Source: Cellvibrionales bacterium UBA7375 (lineage in GTDB: Bacteria > Pseudomonadota > Gammaproteobacteria > Pseudomonadales > Porticoccaceae). From it: a stretch of DNA of 35,618 bases. The notes beneath the pieces were generated by a model that was not told the origin of the DNA, did not search any database, and was given only the letters and a program-made list of their open reading frames with translations. The position numbers and the translations under genes are program-made. Positions 19,343 to 28,448 of this stretch are shown here, one piece after another. Within the stretch, counting starts at the first letter, position 1. Each line of letters opens with the position of its first letter. Where the stretch lies: positions 1-35,618 of the forward strand of contig CATAJQ010000026.1 of NCBI GenBank assembly GCA_949487135.1, read 5' to 3'.

Positions 19343-19915
19343 ATGTCTAATAAATTGATTCGTTGCTCCTGGTGCGGTGAGGATAAGGATTATCAAAGCT
19401 ATCATGACCGTGAATGGGGGGTCCCCTGTCGCGACGATAAAAAACTATTTGAGTTTTTAATATTAGAGTCTGCGCAAGCAGGACTGTCATGGTTAACTAT
19501 TTTGCGTAAGCGTGATAATTATCGCATTGCCTTTGCTGGGTTTGATGCAAACGCTGTTGCCGGTTTTGGCGACTCTGATATTGATCGCTTAATGGCAGAT
19601 ACAGGCATTGTGCGCAATCAATTAAAAATAAAAAGTGCTATTAGTAATGCGCAAGCCTTTCTTCGAATACAGGCAGAAAAAGGCAGCTTTTCAAATTATC
19701 TATGGGGTTTTGTTAATAACCGCACGATTGTTAATGGCTGGACATCTGAGGATCAAATTCCGGTATTTACCAAATTGTCAGATCGAATTAGCAAAGATAT
19801 GAAAGATCGTGGGTTTAAATTTTTTGGCACCACCATTTGTTACGCTTATCTTCAAGCTATGGGGGTGGTGAATGATCATATTGTAGATTGTTTTCGTTAC
19901 TCTGCCGACAGCTAA
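19343..19915 (+). CDS. tag: DNA-3-methyladenine glycosylase I
   Basis: Base-excision repair glycosylase for 3-methyladenine, 190 residues (E. coli 187). An upstream in-frame ATG at 19274 would add 23 non-conserved residues. The ATG at 19343 has GGGAGAAAG just upstream and puts the family start IRCSWCGEDKDYQSYHDREWG at the N-terminus, so it was chosen. Zinc ligands of the Tag snap are all visible: Cys in RCSWC, His in YHDREWG, and His and Cys in VNDHIVDCF near the end. AGLSWLTIL and RGFKFFGTTICYAYLQA are conserved pocket blocks. Its stop overlaps the far end of the broken GGDEF gene on the other strand. Confidence 0.95.
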   Translation: MSNKLIRCSWCGEDKDYQSYHDREWGVPCRDDKKLFEFLILESAQAGLSWLTILRKRDNYRIAFAGFDANAVAGFGDSDIDRLMADTGIVRNQLKIKSAISNAQAFLRIQAEKGSFSNYLWGFVNNRTIVNGWTSEDQIPVFTKLSDRISKDMKDRGFKFFGTTICYAYLQAMGVVNDHIVDCFRYSADS

Positions 19916-20934
19916 GCGCTGACGACTAGGTTGCGACCCATTTTTTTGGCTTGGTAGACGCAGTTTTCAGCAATAGATAAAAGATCATCAAGTCCGGTCG
20001 AATTTTCTGTTGAGCAAACCCCAATGCTAAGGCTAAATTTTATCTGATCCCCTTGAGAAAATAGCTCTATTTAGCTGGCTTTCAGCCGTATCCGTTCAGC
20101 TATCATGGCAGCAGATTTTTGTGGAATATTGGGTAATATCAGTATAAATTGGTTTCCGCTCCAACGTCCGGCTAAATCATCTTCTCTAAGTTCTTGGCGC
20201 AAGAAGTGGCCAAGTTTTTTTAAGGCTTGATCACCTACTGCTCTTCCATAATGGTCATTAATTGCCTTGCAGTTATCAAGATCTGTCACAACAACACAAA
20301 AATAACTATTTCCTAATTCATATTGCCGGTAACGCTGTTTAAGCTGTTGTTCCACACGATGACGATGGAGTATTGCCGTTAAAATATCTTGAAGCTCGTT
20401 GTTTTTGTCATCTAGATGTCTAATGTTTTTCTGTCTTAGGTCGGTAAATCTAAATTTTTCCATAACCATTGAATAGGTCACTAAAAGCCCGTAAGAAAAC
20501 AAAAACCTCAACATAAGAATCCCGTCGTATTTAAGGGTTACCCAAGCGGGTAGTTCGACTAAAAGGTAAATGATGGCACTGGTAAATAGGCAAACAAGCG
20601 CTATAACTGCGCGAAGATGTCCCAGTAATAGTCCTACAATCGGAACCATGGTCAAACACCAAATTGCAGACAGCTGATCCGATGAGGCAATGATTAAAAA
20701 GAAATGGCCCGCCATCAACGCAAACAGCAGAATCCATTGTGTTAGGCGATAAAGGGAAAAGATACAGTAACAGGCGAGGGCTAGCAAAATCGCGCTAGAG
20801 ATGGCGCTAAACATGACTACTAGTAATGCCTGCGCGTTATAAAAATAATAGATGGCACAGGCTATTGCGATTAGCTGTTGTAACCCAAGGAAAAACAGCA
20901 AAAAATAATGGTCAATTTTGCGTTGTATTTCCAT
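19912..20934 (-). pseudogene. Membrane GGDEF-domain gene interrupted by an in-frame stop
   Basis: Originally a 340-residue membrane protein: about six helices in residues 1-165, then a GGDEF (diguanylate cyclase) domain. Two defects are visible. The signature reads RWSGNQFILILP where active enzymes have R-GGDEF, so the catalytic Asp and Glu are replaced by Asn and Gln. Codon 288 is TAA at 20071-20073. Beyond the TAA the same frame continues without shift for 52 codons to TAG at 19912. It encodes a normal end of the domain, FSLSIGVCSTENS and YQAKKMGRNLVVSA. DLDNCKAINDHYGRAVGD is still recognisable upstream. The ATG at 20934 has AAGGA nine bases ahead. A truncated 287-residue product may be made. 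It lies after typA on the same strand. Alternatives are a sequencing error at one base, or a signature-degenerate receptor. Confidence 0.85.
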
Positions 20935-20950
20935 GCTAAAAATCCTTGAA

Positions 20951-20971
20951 GGCTACTCACTTAGAGTAGCC
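20951..20971 (-). other. Perfect 8-bp hairpin between typA and the GGDEF gene
   Basis: GGCTACTC-ACTTA-GAGTAGCC forms a perfect 8-bp stem with a 5-base loop, 37 bases past the typA stop and 17 bases before the GGDEF start. In the minus-strand RNA it is followed by TTCAAGGATTTTT, not an immediate U-run, so it is at best a weak terminator. It may shape expression of the downstream gene. Confidence 0.4.
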
Positions 20972-21008
20972 TATGACTGCATGGATTTTGAATGAGTTAC
21001 TGAATAGT

Positions 21009-22820
21009 TTATTTGGGTGCGCGTTTCCGCAGGTTTTCAGTGAGCAATTTTTTGCGAATTCTGATGCTTTCTGGTGTCACCTCAACCAGTTCATCATCTT
21101 CAATAAACTCCAATGCTTGCTCAAGAGTATGCTTGATAGGTGGAACCAGAGTCAGGGCTTCATCAGTTCCCGATGCGCGAACATTGGTTAGCTGCTTACC
21201 TTTGATAGGGTTAACCACTAAGTCGTTGCCTCGGCTGTGAATGCCGACTATTTGACCCTCATAGACATCTACCGCATGACCTAAGAATAAACGGCCACGA
21301 GCCTGAATGTTAAACAGAGCAAATGCTGCCGTCTTACCTTTAACCATGCTGACTAAAGCACCATTTTGGCGGCTGTGGGCCTCACCCTCTTTGTAGGGGC
21401 CGTAATGATCAAATACGCTAGTCATAATGCCCGAGCCAGATGTAAGCGTTAGAAAGGCACCGCGGAAGCCTATCAGCCCGCGCGAGGGGATCATAAACTC
21501 AAGACGTACACGACCTTTGCCGTCGGGTTCCATATTGGTCATCTCGCCTTTACGGATCCCTAGTTCTTCCATCACCGATCCCTGATGTTGCTCCTCGACA
21601 TCAATAACAACCTGCTCATAAGGTTCCTGAACAGTGCCATCGACAATCTTAGTCACTACTTCTGGGCGTGAAACACCCATTTCAAAACCTTCACGGCGCA
21701 TTGTTTCAATCAATACTGAAAGGTGAAGTTCGCCGCGCCCTGAAACAATAAATTTATCTGGAGAGTCGCCCTGAGTAACGCGCAGCGCCACGTTGTGAAT
21801 TAACTCTTGCTCAAGACGATCTTTAATATTTCTTGTGGTGACGTACTTCCCTTCCAAGCCAGCGAAAGGTGAGTTATTTACGATAAAGGTCATACTTACC
21901 GTCGGCTCATCAACGCTTAGCGCGGGTAACGATTCAATATTTTCTGGGTCGCAAAGCGTATCTGAAATGCCGAGACCATCGATACCATTAATACATACAA
22001 TGTCGCCAGCCTCTGCTAAGTCTGTTTCTACCTGGTCAAGTCCCAGATAGCCCTTAACATTTAACACCTTACCTTTGCGTTCTTTTCCTTCAGCATCTTT
22101 AACTACCACCTGCTGACCAGGCTTTAATATACCTCTGGTGATTCGGCCAACACCGATAACGCCAACATAGCTGTCATAGGCTAGTGCTGAAATCTGCATT
22201 TGGAATGGACCATTGATATCAACTTTAGGAGAAGGAACATCAGTAGCGATCATTTCATACAGTGGCGTCATGTCTTCCGCCATATTATCAGCATCTGTTC
22301 CAGCGATACCGTTTAGAGCCGACGCATAAATAACTGGGAAATCGAGTTGTTCATCAGTAGCGCCAAGGCTATCAAACAGATCAAAAACCTGATCCATTAC
22401 CCAGTCTGGGCGGGCGCCGGGACGGTCTACCTTGTTGATAACCACAATTGGGCGCAACCCTTGCTCAAAGGCCTTAGATGTTACAAAGCGCGTTTGCGGC
22501 ATAGGCCCATCTACGGCATCTACAAGGAGAAGTACCGAGTCAACCATGGAGAGTACGCGCTCAACTTCACCGCCGAAATCAGCGTGACCAGGGGTGTCTA
22601 CAATATTGATGCGATAGTTATTCCAATTGATCGCAGTATTCTTGGCGAGAATGGTAATGCCACGCTCTTTTTCTTGATCATTAGAATCCATTAGTCTCTC
22701 TGAGCCTACATCCTTGCGATCCAGCGTGCCTGATTGGCTCAGAAGTTTATCAACCAAGGTAGTTTTACCGTGATCAACGTGGGCGATAATGGCAATATTA
22801 CGCAAATTTTCAATAGACAT
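21009..22820 (-). CDS. typA: Ribosome-associated GTPase TypA/BipA
   Basis: Translational GTPase of the EF-G family that binds 70S ribosomes and helps 50S assembly and growth under stress or cold. 603 residues (E. coli 607). G1 is [14 protein letters not shown] (about 13-26), the switch II block is [16 protein letters not shown] (G3), and G4 is NKVDR (about 128). The effector part contains [11 protein letters not shown]. The EF-G-like domains III and V and the BipA-specific C-terminal domain are intact ([35 protein letters not shown]). The C-terminus ends RKRAPK. It is the upstream gene of a minus-strand pair with the broken GGDEF gene. Its promoter must lie in the 603-base gap shared with glnA. 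Confidence 0.97.
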   Translation of the reverse strand: MSIENLRNIAIIAHVDHGKTTLVDKLLSQSGTLDRKDVGSERLMDSNDQEKERGITILAKNTAINWNNYRINIVDTPGHADFGGEVERVLSMVDSVLLLVDAVDGPMPQTRFVTSKAFEQGLRPIVVINKVDRPGARPDWVMDQVFDLFDSLGATDEQLDFPVIYASALNGIAGTDADNMAEDMTPLYEMIATDVPSPKVDINGPFQMQISALAYDSYVGVIGVGRITRGILKPGQQVVVKDAEGKERKGKVLNVKGYLGLDQVETDLAEAGDIVCINGIDGLGISDTLCDPENIESLPALSVDEPTVSMTFIVNNSPFAGLEGKYVTTRNIKDRLEQELIHNVALRVTQGDSPDKFIVSGRGELHLSVLIETMRREGFEMGVSRPEVVTKIVDGTVQEPYEQVVIDVEEQHQGSVMEELGIRKGEMTNMEPDGKGRVRLEFMIPSRGLIGFRGAFLTLTSGSGIMTSVFDHYGPYKEGEAHSRQNGALVSMVKGKTAAFALFNIQARGRLFLGHAVDVYEGQIVGIHSRGNDLVVNPIKGKQLTNVRASGTDEALTLVPPIKHTLEQALEFIEDDELVEVTPESIRIRKKLLTENLRKRAPK

Positions 22821-23149
22821 GAAGATACCTGATGTTGGCCGTAAGGCGCGAAAAAGTCGCGATTATACGAGAATTTCAGGGAACTGCTATAAAAGTTTTT
22901 AATCTTGGTGTATTTTTGTTGATTAATAGGCTCATTGAAACGGTTATTGGGAGGGTCATGGGCAGTATTTTTTGGCGGAGATTTCTCCAGTTTGCAGTTA
23001 GGGTTGGTTTTAACGGCTGATTTTAGCGATCTTTTTTAATCTTACAGCCAATCGATTGTGTCTATCTCGAAATTTAGATGAGATATTTAGTCCCAGTATG
23101 CTTTATACTGGGGCAATTCTGAGCTGATCGGCTGAGATTTGCCAAATAA

Positions 23150-23164
23150 GCACCAAAAAAGTGC
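23150..23164 (+). promoter_or_regulatory. NtrC-binding-like box upstream of glnA (distal)
   Basis: GCACCAAAAAAGTGC has the GCAC-N7-GTGC dyad of NtrC (NRI) enhancer sites. It lies about 168 bases upstream of the predicted sigma-54 start, where enhancer sites are usually found. A weaker relative, GCTTTATACTGGGGC, lies at 23100-23114. Confidence 0.7.
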
Positions 23165-23179
23165 CAATATTAGAAATAT

Positions 23180-23194
23180 GCTCTATATTGGTGC
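23180..23194 (+). promoter_or_regulatory. NtrC-binding-like box upstream of glnA (proximal)
   Basis: GCTCTATATTGGTGC differs by one base from the GCACTATATTGGTGC form that I recall for the strong E. coli glnA site. It is 30 bases (about three helical turns) from the distal box, so two NtrC dimers would sit on the same DNA face. It lies about 138 bases upstream of the predicted sigma-54 start. Confidence 0.75.
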
Positions 23195-23204
23195 AAATAT
23201 ATGC

Positions 23205-23233
23205 TTGACAATTATTTTGCTGTTAAGCTTTTA
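23205..23233 (+). promoter_or_regulatory. Possible sigma-70 promoter of glnA
   Basis: A perfect TTGACA at 23205-23210 is followed at 17-18 bases by a poor -10 (CTTTTA/TTTTAA). It lies just after the proximal NtrC box, resembling glnAp1 of enterobacteria, where NtrC represses a housekeeping promoter. The weak -10 makes this tentative. Confidence 0.35.
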
Positions 23234-23298
23234 AGCCTTAGCTATGCATTCTAGCGGTGTTGTCAATTAACGAGGTTAATAAACTTTGTGTTAAAATT

Positions 23299-23314
23299 TG
23301 GCATAAGAATTGCA
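23299..23314 (+). promoter_or_regulatory. Sigma-54 (-24/-12) promoter of glnA
   Basis: TGGCATAAGAATTGCA keeps GG and GC exactly 10 bases apart, matching TGGCAC-N5-TTGCA at all but one position. Transcription would begin near 23325, giving a leader of about 100 bases before the glnA ATG. Together with the NtrC boxes it makes glnA a nitrogen-limitation gene. Confidence 0.85.
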
Positions 23315-23423
23315 GGTCACATCAGGGATTAATAAGGCATTTGCTGTTTAAAACCAAGCGCAAAGCCAAAAGAATTACCAATTAAGTTAGTTTTATACGA
23401 ATTAAAGTAAAGTGGAGAAAAAA

Positions 23424-24830
23424 ATGTCTAACAAGACCCTAGATCTTATTAAAGAGAGTGAAGCCCGTTGGGTTGATCTTCGTTTCACCGACACCAAAGG
23501 TAAAGAGCAGCACGTGTCTATACCCATTTCTGAAGTAGACGAAGATTTCTTTGTCGAAGGAAAAATGTTTGATGGGTCGTCAATTTCTGGCTGGAAAGGT
23601 ATTAATGAATCAGACATGATTCTTATGCCTGACGACAGCACTGCAGTCTTAGATCCGTTTACTGACGAAACAACGGTTATTGTTCGTTGCGGAATTGTTG
23701 AACCTTCAACTATGCAAGGTTATGAGCGTGATCCACGTTCTATCGCTGAGCGCGCTGAGCAATATCTAGAGTCAACTGGCCTAGGTGATACAGCATACTT
23801 TGGTCCTGAGCCTGAATTCTTCGTATTCGATGATGTTAAGTGGGGCGCTGATATGAGTGGTGCTTTTTACAAGATCTCTTCAGAAGAAGCGGCTTGGTCA
23901 TCATCAGCTGAACTGCCTGATGGCAACATGGGTCACCGTCCTGGCGTTAAAGGTGGTTATTTCCCCGTTCCTCCAGTTGACAGTCTTCACGATATGCGTG
24001 CCGCAATGTGTGGTGCCATGGAGCAAATGGGACTTGATGTCGAAGTACATCACCACGAAGTGGGTACTGCTGGTCAGTGTGAAATCGGTATTCGTTTCAA
24101 CACCCTAGTTAAGAAAGCTGACGAAGTTCAGATTCTTAAATACTGTGTACACAATGTAGCTCATGCCTACGGTAAAACAGCAACCTTTATGCCTAAGCCA
24201 CTTGTTGGTGATAATGGTTCTGGTATGCACTGTCACCAGTCATTCTGGAAAGATGGTGAAAACCAATTCGCGGGTGACGGCTATGCAGGTCTGAGCGAAA
24301 CTGCTCTTTACTACATCGGTGGTATTATCAAGCACGCCAAGGCAATCAATGCCTTCTCAAATGCTTCTACAAACTCATACAAGCGTTTGATTCCAGGTTT
24401 TGAGGCGCCAGTAATGTTGGCATACTCAGCTCGTAACCGTTCTGCGTCAATTCGTATTCCTTATGTGCCTAGCCCTAAAGGTAAGCGTATTGAAGCTCGC
24501 TTCGGTGATCCAACCGCTAACCCCTACCTAATGTTTGCAGCAATGCTTATGGCTGGTATCGATGGCGTTAAGAATAAGCTTCACCCAGGTGATGCAGCGG
24601 ATAAGGATCTATATGATCTTCCAGCTGAAGAAGCAGCAGCTATTCCACAGGTTGCTGGTAGCTTGAGAGAAGCACTTGAAGAGTTGGATGGCGATCGCGA
24701 GTTCCTTACAGCTGGCGGCGTATTCACTGACGATATGATCGATGCTTACATTGAGCTGAAAATGGAAGATGTATATGCAGTTGAGCATACAACTCACCCT
24801 GTTGAGTTCGATATGTACTACAGTTGCTAA
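23424..24830 (+). CDS. glnA: Glutamine synthetase type I
   Basis: Makes glutamine from glutamate, ammonia and ATP; the main ammonia-assimilation enzyme. 468 residues from ATG at 23424 (E. coli 469). A GTG at 23412 is in frame, but the GGAG at 23414-23417 is better used as the ribosome binding site for the ATG. Motifs: the N-terminal [12 protein letters not shown] latch/active-site block, PEPEFFVFD metal ligands, [12 protein letters not shown] with the ATP-binding region, and [10 protein letters not shown]. The adenylylation tyrosine lies in [11 protein letters not shown] near residue 398, so the enzyme is the GlnE-regulated GSI-beta form. Codon use is visibly biased, as for a highly expressed gene. 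Transcribed from a sigma-54 promoter, followed by a terminator and ntrBC. Confidence 0.98.
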   Translation: MSNKTLDLIKESEARWVDLRFTDTKGKEQHVSIPISEVDEDFFVEGKMFDGSSISGWKGINESDMILMPDDSTAVLDPFTDETTVIVRCGIVEPSTMQGYERDPRSIAERAEQYLESTGLGDTAYFGPEPEFFVFDDVKWGADMSGAFYKISSEEAAWSSSAELPDGNMGHRPGVKGGYFPVPPVDSLHDMRAAMCGAMEQMGLDVEVHHHEVGTAGQCEIGIRFNTLVKKADEVQILKYCVHNVAHAYGKTATFMPKPLVGDNGSGMHCHQSFWKDGENQFAGDGYAGLSETALYYIGGIIKHAKAINAFSNASTNSYKRLIPGFEAPVMLAYSARNRSASIRIPYVPSPKGKRIEARFGDPTANPYLMFAAMLMAGIDGVKNKLHPGDAADKDLYDLPAEEAAAIPQVAGSLREALEELDGDREFLTAGGVFTDDMIDAYIELKMEDVYAVEHTTHPVEFDMYYSC

Positions 24831-24867
24831 GCACTATCCCTGCCACGTGATAGCGTGGCAAATAAAG

Positions 24868-24899
24868 AACCCGGCGCCATTGGTCGCCGGGTTTTTTTT
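24868..24899 (+). terminator. Rho-independent terminator of glnA
   Basis: AACCCGGCG pairs with CGCCGGGTT around an 8-base loop, followed by an unbroken T-run (24892-24899). A second hairpin, GCCACG-TGATAG-CGTGGC (24842-24859), stands just upstream. It separates glnA from ntrBC, which then needs its own promoter. Confidence 0.92.
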
Positions 24900-24927
24900 G
24901 CCTGTAATTATGTGTACATATAATTTC

Positions 24928-24942
24928 GCACCAAAATAGTGC
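24928..24942 (+). promoter_or_regulatory. NtrC-binding-like box upstream of ntrB
   Basis: GCACCAAAATAGTGC is a near-ideal NtrC dyad (GCAC-N7-GTGC), with a further A completing TGCA on the right side. It lies about 133 bases upstream of the predicted sigma-54 start of ntrBC, so NtrC probably autoactivates its own operon. Confidence 0.75.
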
Positions 24943-25041
24943 ATACTATAGTTTAGTAACAATGATAGGGAAAAAGTTGGATTAATTTTGTCGTTATTTC
25001 ATTGTTAGACAGGTTAATTTCATCAAAACAATACAAATACT

Positions 25042-25057
25042 TGGCGCGCAAATTGCA
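25042..25057 (+). promoter_or_regulatory. Sigma-54 (-24/-12) promoter of ntrBC
   Basis: TGGCGCGCAAATTGCA has GG and GC exactly 10 bases apart, as required for sigma-54. The predicted start is near 25068, about 34 bases before the ntrB GTG. No such separate ntrBC promoter is the standard case in enterobacteria, where read-through from glnA and a sigma-70 promoter are used. Confidence 0.8.
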
Positions 25058-25101
25058 AGTTATCCAAATGCACTGACTTATCAGTTAGGAGATGCCCTGA
25101 A

Positions 25102-26178
25102 GTGGTTTCAAATAAAATACATCATTTTTTGATCGATAATCTCAATACAGCGGTGTTGTTGTTGGATGAGGATTTAACGGTCGAATATATAAATGCTGCA
25201 TTTGAAGCCATGCTGCAAGTAAGCAGTGCTCGGCTCAAAGGTTTGCCGGTAAGTGGATTATTTAGAGAGAGTGGCAATGTGATAAAAAGTATTGAGGCGG
25301 CTCTCGCTAGCGGGCGTCCTTACACCCGACGCCATGAGTTTTTGGACACCTATTCTGCAGGTCCGATTAAAGTGGATTATTCAGGTATCCCTATTGAGCT
25401 GGATGGACAAAAGAAGCTTTTAATGGAGCTTCAGCCGATTGATCGATTTTTAAAAATAAACCGTGAAGAGGCCATGTTGTCTGTTCAAGACACCTCAAAG
25501 ACCTTGATTCGTGGTTTGGCTCATGAAATCAAAAATCCTCTTGGCGGCATTCGTGGGGCGGCACAGCTATTAGATGATGAGATTGCTGAACAGAGTCTAG
25601 ATAGCGAAACTCGAGAATTGTGTCAGATTATTATGACTGAAACCGATCGCTTGAGAAATCTAGTCGACCGGTTATTGGGTCCCAATCAGGTTCCAACTTA
25701 CACGCAAATAAGCGTTCATGAAGTAACCGAGCGTGTTGTGGTTCTAATGCAGGCTGAGCTGCAGGGGCAAATTGAAATTATTCGTGATTATGACCCAAGT
25801 ATTCCGTCGATTGAAGGCGACGCCGAACAGTTGATTCAAGCCGTGCTGAATGTAGCTCGCAATGCCATGCAGGCATTGATTGATTGCGAGCAAAGGCAGC
25901 CAAAAATAACCTTCAGAACGAGGGTTAGTAGGAGCTTTACCATTGCGGGTGAGCGCCACAAGATGATTTGTAAAATTGAAATTATAGATAATGGACCTGG
26001 CGTGTCGGAAGAAATCAAAGAGCAGATATTCTTCCCCATGATTAGCGGTCGCAAGCAGGGTACAGGCTTGGGGCTAACGATCGCGCAAAATGCCGTTAAT
26101 GGCCATCAGGGCACTATAGAATGTGATTCGAGACCAGGTGATACCTGCTTCTCTATATATTTACCAATAAAGGCTTAG
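25102..26178 (+). CDS. glnL: Nitrogen regulation sensor kinase NtrB
   Basis: Cytoplasmic histidine kinase/phosphatase of the NtrBC system, controlled by PII. 358 residues (E. coli 349). N-terminal PAS domain (about 10-115, LLDEDLTVEYINAAFEAML). H box GLAHEIKNPLGGIRGAAQLL with phospho-accepting His141. N box (NVARNAMQAL), G1 (EIIDNGPGV) and G2 (GTGLGLTIAQNAV) are all present. No membrane helix, as expected for NtrB. The start is a GTG at 25102 with AGGAG (25086-25090) about 11 bases upstream. Six bases separate it from ntrC, so one transcript is expected. Confidence 0.95.
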   Translation: MVSNKIHHFLIDNLNTAVLLLDEDLTVEYINAAFEAMLQVSSARLKGLPVSGLFRESGNVIKSIEAALASGRPYTRRHEFLDTYSAGPIKVDYSGIPIELDGQKKLLMELQPIDRFLKINREEAMLSVQDTSKTLIRGLAHEIKNPLGGIRGAAQLLDDEIAEQSLDSETRELCQIIMTETDRLRNLVDRLLGPNQVPTYTQISVHEVTERVVVLMQAELQGQIEIIRDYDPSIPSIEGDAEQLIQAVLNVARNAMQALIDCEQRQPKITFRTRVSRSFTIAGERHKMICKIEIIDNGPGVSEEIKEQIFFPMISGRKQGTGLGLTIAQNAVNGHQGTIECDSRPGDTCFSIYLPIKA

Positions 26179-26184
26179 TTTTAA

Positions 26185-27585
26185 ATGACTTCAGAAATTT
26201 GGATTGCAGAAGATGACCGTTCACTGCGATGGGTGATGGAAAAGGCTATTCGGCGTGAAGAAATTCAGGTGCGTAGTTTTGAAAATGGCGAAGATTTGCT
26301 GGATGCTCTAGCCGAGGATCAACCTGAAATTATTATTTCGGATATAAGGATGCCGGGAATGGATGGTTTGGAGCTATTACAGCGCATTCATGCCGATCAT
26401 CCAGAAATGCCAATAATAATTACTACAGCGCACTCTGATCTCGATAGTGCGGTTGCAGCCTATCAGAGTGGTGCTTTTGAATATTTACCAAAACCCTTTG
26501 ATTTAGAGGAATTGGTAGATGTGGCGCGTCGAGCGATTAGTTTTGCCAATGAGCAAAAAACCTCGGGTGAGGTGGCTCAACTGCCTCAGAGTGAAATAAT
26601 TGGTGAAGCGCCGGCTATGCAAGAGGTGTTTCGTGCTATTGGTAGGTTGTCTAATTCAAATATCACCGTATTGATTAATGGTGAATCTGGTACTGGTAAA
26701 GAGTTGGTTGCCCAGGCCCTTCACAAGCATAGTCCGCGCCGCAACAATAAATTTATTGCACTAAATATGGCGGCAATTCCCCATGATTTGATCGAATCTG
26801 AGCTTTTTGGTCACGAGAAAGGTGCCTTTACTGGGGCGGCTCAGCGTCGCGAAGGTCGATTTGAACAAGCCAATGGCGGCACTCTGTTTCTTGATGAAAT
26901 CGGCGATATGCCCTCGGAGGCGCAGACAAGGTTGCTGAGAGTACTGGCCGATGGCGAATTTTATCGTGTGGGCGGTCATACAGCCGTTAAGGTTGATGTG
27001 CGAATTATTGCCGCAACGCACCAAAATCTTGAAACCCTGGTAACCGAAAATCGTTTTCGAGAGGATCTGTTTCACCGTTTAAATGTGATTAGAGTGCATC
27101 TGCCTCGATTGGCCGATAGGCGAGAAGATATACCCGAATTAATGCAGCATTTCTTTCATAGTGCTGCTAAAGAATTAGAAATGGAGCCCAAGGCGCTATC
27201 GCCTGAGGCTGAACAGTTCTTGTACAGCTTGCCGTGGCCAGGAAATGTCCGTCAGTTGGAAAATATCTGTCGATGGTTAACAGTGATGGCCGCAGGTCGA
27301 GAAGTGCTTCTATCTGACTTGCCACCAGAGCTACGAGCTGAACAGTCGGATAAGGAATACAGAGTTTCTGGGGACTGGCAAACAATGTTGCGCAGCTGGG
27401 CTGATAAAGCGCTTGGGTCTGGCAGTAAAGACATACTTTCATCGGCTATTCCTGATTTTGAACGCACAATGATAGAGGCGGCGTTGGCGCACACTGCGGG
27501 AAGGAAGAAAGATGCAGCGCAGCTATTAGGTTGGGGGCGTAATACGCTGACCAGAAAGCTTCAAGAATACAATATTGAAAAGTAG
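26185..27585 (+). CDS. glnG: Nitrogen regulation response regulator NtrC
   Basis: Sigma-54-dependent activator of nitrogen genes. 466 residues (E. coli 469). Receiver domain 1-120 with the acidic pair Asp10/Asp11, phospho-acceptor Asp53 in [13 protein letters not shown] and Lys in YLPKPFD. AAA+ domain from about 138: Walker A GESGTGKE, the sigma-54 contact loop GAFTGA in [14 protein letters not shown], Walker [13 protein letters not shown], and a sensor region with [12 protein letters not shown]. Fis-type HTH at the C-terminus ([21 protein letters not shown]). It probably acts on the boxes at 23150, 23180 and 24928. A shared terminator separates it from secB. Confidence 0.97.
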   Translation: MTSEIWIAEDDRSLRWVMEKAIRREEIQVRSFENGEDLLDALAEDQPEIIISDIRMPGMDGLELLQRIHADHPEMPIIITTAHSDLDSAVAAYQSGAFEYLPKPFDLEELVDVARRAISFANEQKTSGEVAQLPQSEIIGEAPAMQEVFRAIGRLSNSNITVLINGESGTGKELVAQALHKHSPRRNNKFIALNMAAIPHDLIESELFGHEKGAFTGAAQRREGRFEQANGGTLFLDEIGDMPSEAQTRLLRVLADGEFYRVGGHTAVKVDVRIIAATHQNLETLVTENRFREDLFHRLNVIRVHLPRLADRREDIPELMQHFFHSAAKELEMEPKALSPEAEQFLYSLPWPGNVRQLENICRWLTVMAAGREVLLSDLPPELRAEQSDKEYRVSGDWQTMLRSWADKALGSGSKDILSSAIPDFERTMIEAALAHTAGRKKDAAQLLGWGRNTLTRKLQEYNIEK

Positions 27586-27608
27586 TTATTTGTATATATA
27601 AGATGCAT

Positions 27609-27639
27609 TAAAAAACCCGCCAATAAAGCGGGTTTTTTT
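27609..27639. terminator. Bidirectional terminator between ntrC and secB
   Basis: AAAAAACCCGC pairs with GCGGGTTTTTTT around the 7-base loop CAATAAA. An A-run on one side and a T-run on the other make it work in both directions, ending ntrC on the plus strand and secB on the minus strand. Confidence 0.92.
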
Positions 27640-27659
27640 AATGTTTGTCGCACTATTGT

Positions 27660-28139
27660 TTAGTGCTGAGTGCCTTCTTTTTCCTCTGCAGCCTGTTGCA
27701 GTGCATTGGCAAAAAGCGCATCAAAATTGATAGGTGGAAGTAATAATGCAGGGAACGAGCCCTTGGTAACCACGTTATCAAGTGTTTCGCGAAGATAAGG
27801 GAATAATATACCCGGACATGTTGTATTTAGAATCTGAGGTAGCTGCTCTTCGGCAAAGCCACTGACATTGAACAGACCGGCTTGTTCGGCTTCTACGATA
27901 TAAATTGTATCTTCACCATCGGCTACGGTAATGGTTACCCGAAGCGCTACTTCATATAAGCCTTCTTCAACTTGATCGGTTTTAGTGTTGAGATCTTGAC
28001 TAACTTTTGGCTGCCATTTTTTCTTGAATGCAGAAGGTCCCTGCGGCGTTTCAAATGAAAGATCCTTTAGGTAGACACGCTGTATCGAAAATTGTGGCTG
28101 TCCAGCGTCTTGTTTTTTTTCTGTCTTTTTTTTGGTCAT
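27660..28139 (-). CDS. secB: Protein-export chaperone SecB
   Basis: Cytosolic tetrameric chaperone that holds preproteins unfolded and passes them to SecA. 159 residues (E. coli 155). Family blocks: FSIQRVYLKDLSFETP near the N-terminus, YEVALRVTITV in the middle, the conserved AEQAGLFNVSGF and the CPGILFPYLRETLDNVVTKGSFPALLLPPINFDALF stretch that forms the SecA-binding face and peptide groove. The N-terminus is unusually Lys-rich (MTKKKTEKKQ) and the C-terminus Glu-rich. It is the last gene of yibN-grxC-secB, 33 bases after grxC, the same order as in E. coli. gpsA, which follows secB there, is absent; ntrC lies convergently instead. Confidence 0.96.
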   Translation of the reverse strand: MTKKKTEKKQDAGQPQFSIQRVYLKDLSFETPQGPSAFKKKWQPKVSQDLNTKTDQVEEGLYEVALRVTITVADGEDTIYIVEAEQAGLFNVSGFAEEQLPQILNTTCPGILFPYLRETLDNVVTKGSFPALLLPPINFDALFANALQQAAEEKEGTQH

Positions 28140-28172
28140 GGTAAAACCCTTATAACGTTAGCTTTTGATGAG

Positions 28173-28445
28173 TTAGGCATTAAGTAGATGGTCTAATTCA
28201 CCATTTAATGCCAGTTTTCGTAGATCGGTAAACCCGCCTATATGCTGTTCACCAATCCAAATTTGTGGAACCGTTCTCTGCCCGCTCCTTTGCAGGATAT
28301 TGTCCCGAAGATCAGGATCGTTATCAACCGCTATATACTTATATTCTATACTTTTAGCGTCAAATAGTTGCCTTGCTGCTACGCAATAGGGACAGTATTG
28401 TGTGCCGTATATTACTATTTGATTCAAGTCGTTTAAATTTGTCAC
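28173..28445 (-). CDS. grxC: Glutaredoxin 3
   Basis: Small dithiol glutaredoxin, 90 residues (E. coli GrxC 83), reducing disulfides with glutathione in the cytoplasm. Active site CPYC (Cys18, Cys21). The cis-proline block is TVPQIWIG, and the GSH-binding GGFTDL motif lies near the C-terminus. It starts with VIYGTQYCPYC, the typical thioredoxin-fold strand. Three bases separate it from yibN upstream and 33 from secB downstream, so the three form one operon. Confidence 0.95.
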   Translation of the reverse strand: MTNLNDLNQIVIYGTQYCPYCVAARQLFDAKSIEYKYIAVDNDPDLRDNILQRSGQRTVPQIWIGEQHIGGFTDLRKLALNGELDHLLNA

Positions 28446-28448
28446 AAG

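Larger units (their letters stand above)
22821..23423. other. Gene-free divergent region between typA and glnA
   Basis: This 603-base gap separates divergent typA and glnA. The typA half (22821-23090) shows no convincing ORF; a 62-codon frame there has no family features. The glnA half holds a hairpin (CCCAGTAT-GCTTT-ATACTGGG, 23092-23112), two NtrC-like boxes plus one weak one, a TTGACA element at 23205-23210 and a sigma-54 promoter at 23299-23314. These are listed separately where supported. Confidence 0.7.

Noticed and set aside
22832-23020. 62-codon plus-strand frame in the typA-glnA gap
   Set aside because: No recognisable motif, no good ribosome binding site, and it starts within the typA upstream region; more likely chance.
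25092-25100. Minimal ORF ATG-CCC-TGA between the AGGAG site and the ntrB GTG
   Set aside because: It could tune ntrB translation, but a two-codon frame arises easily by chance and nothing else supports it.
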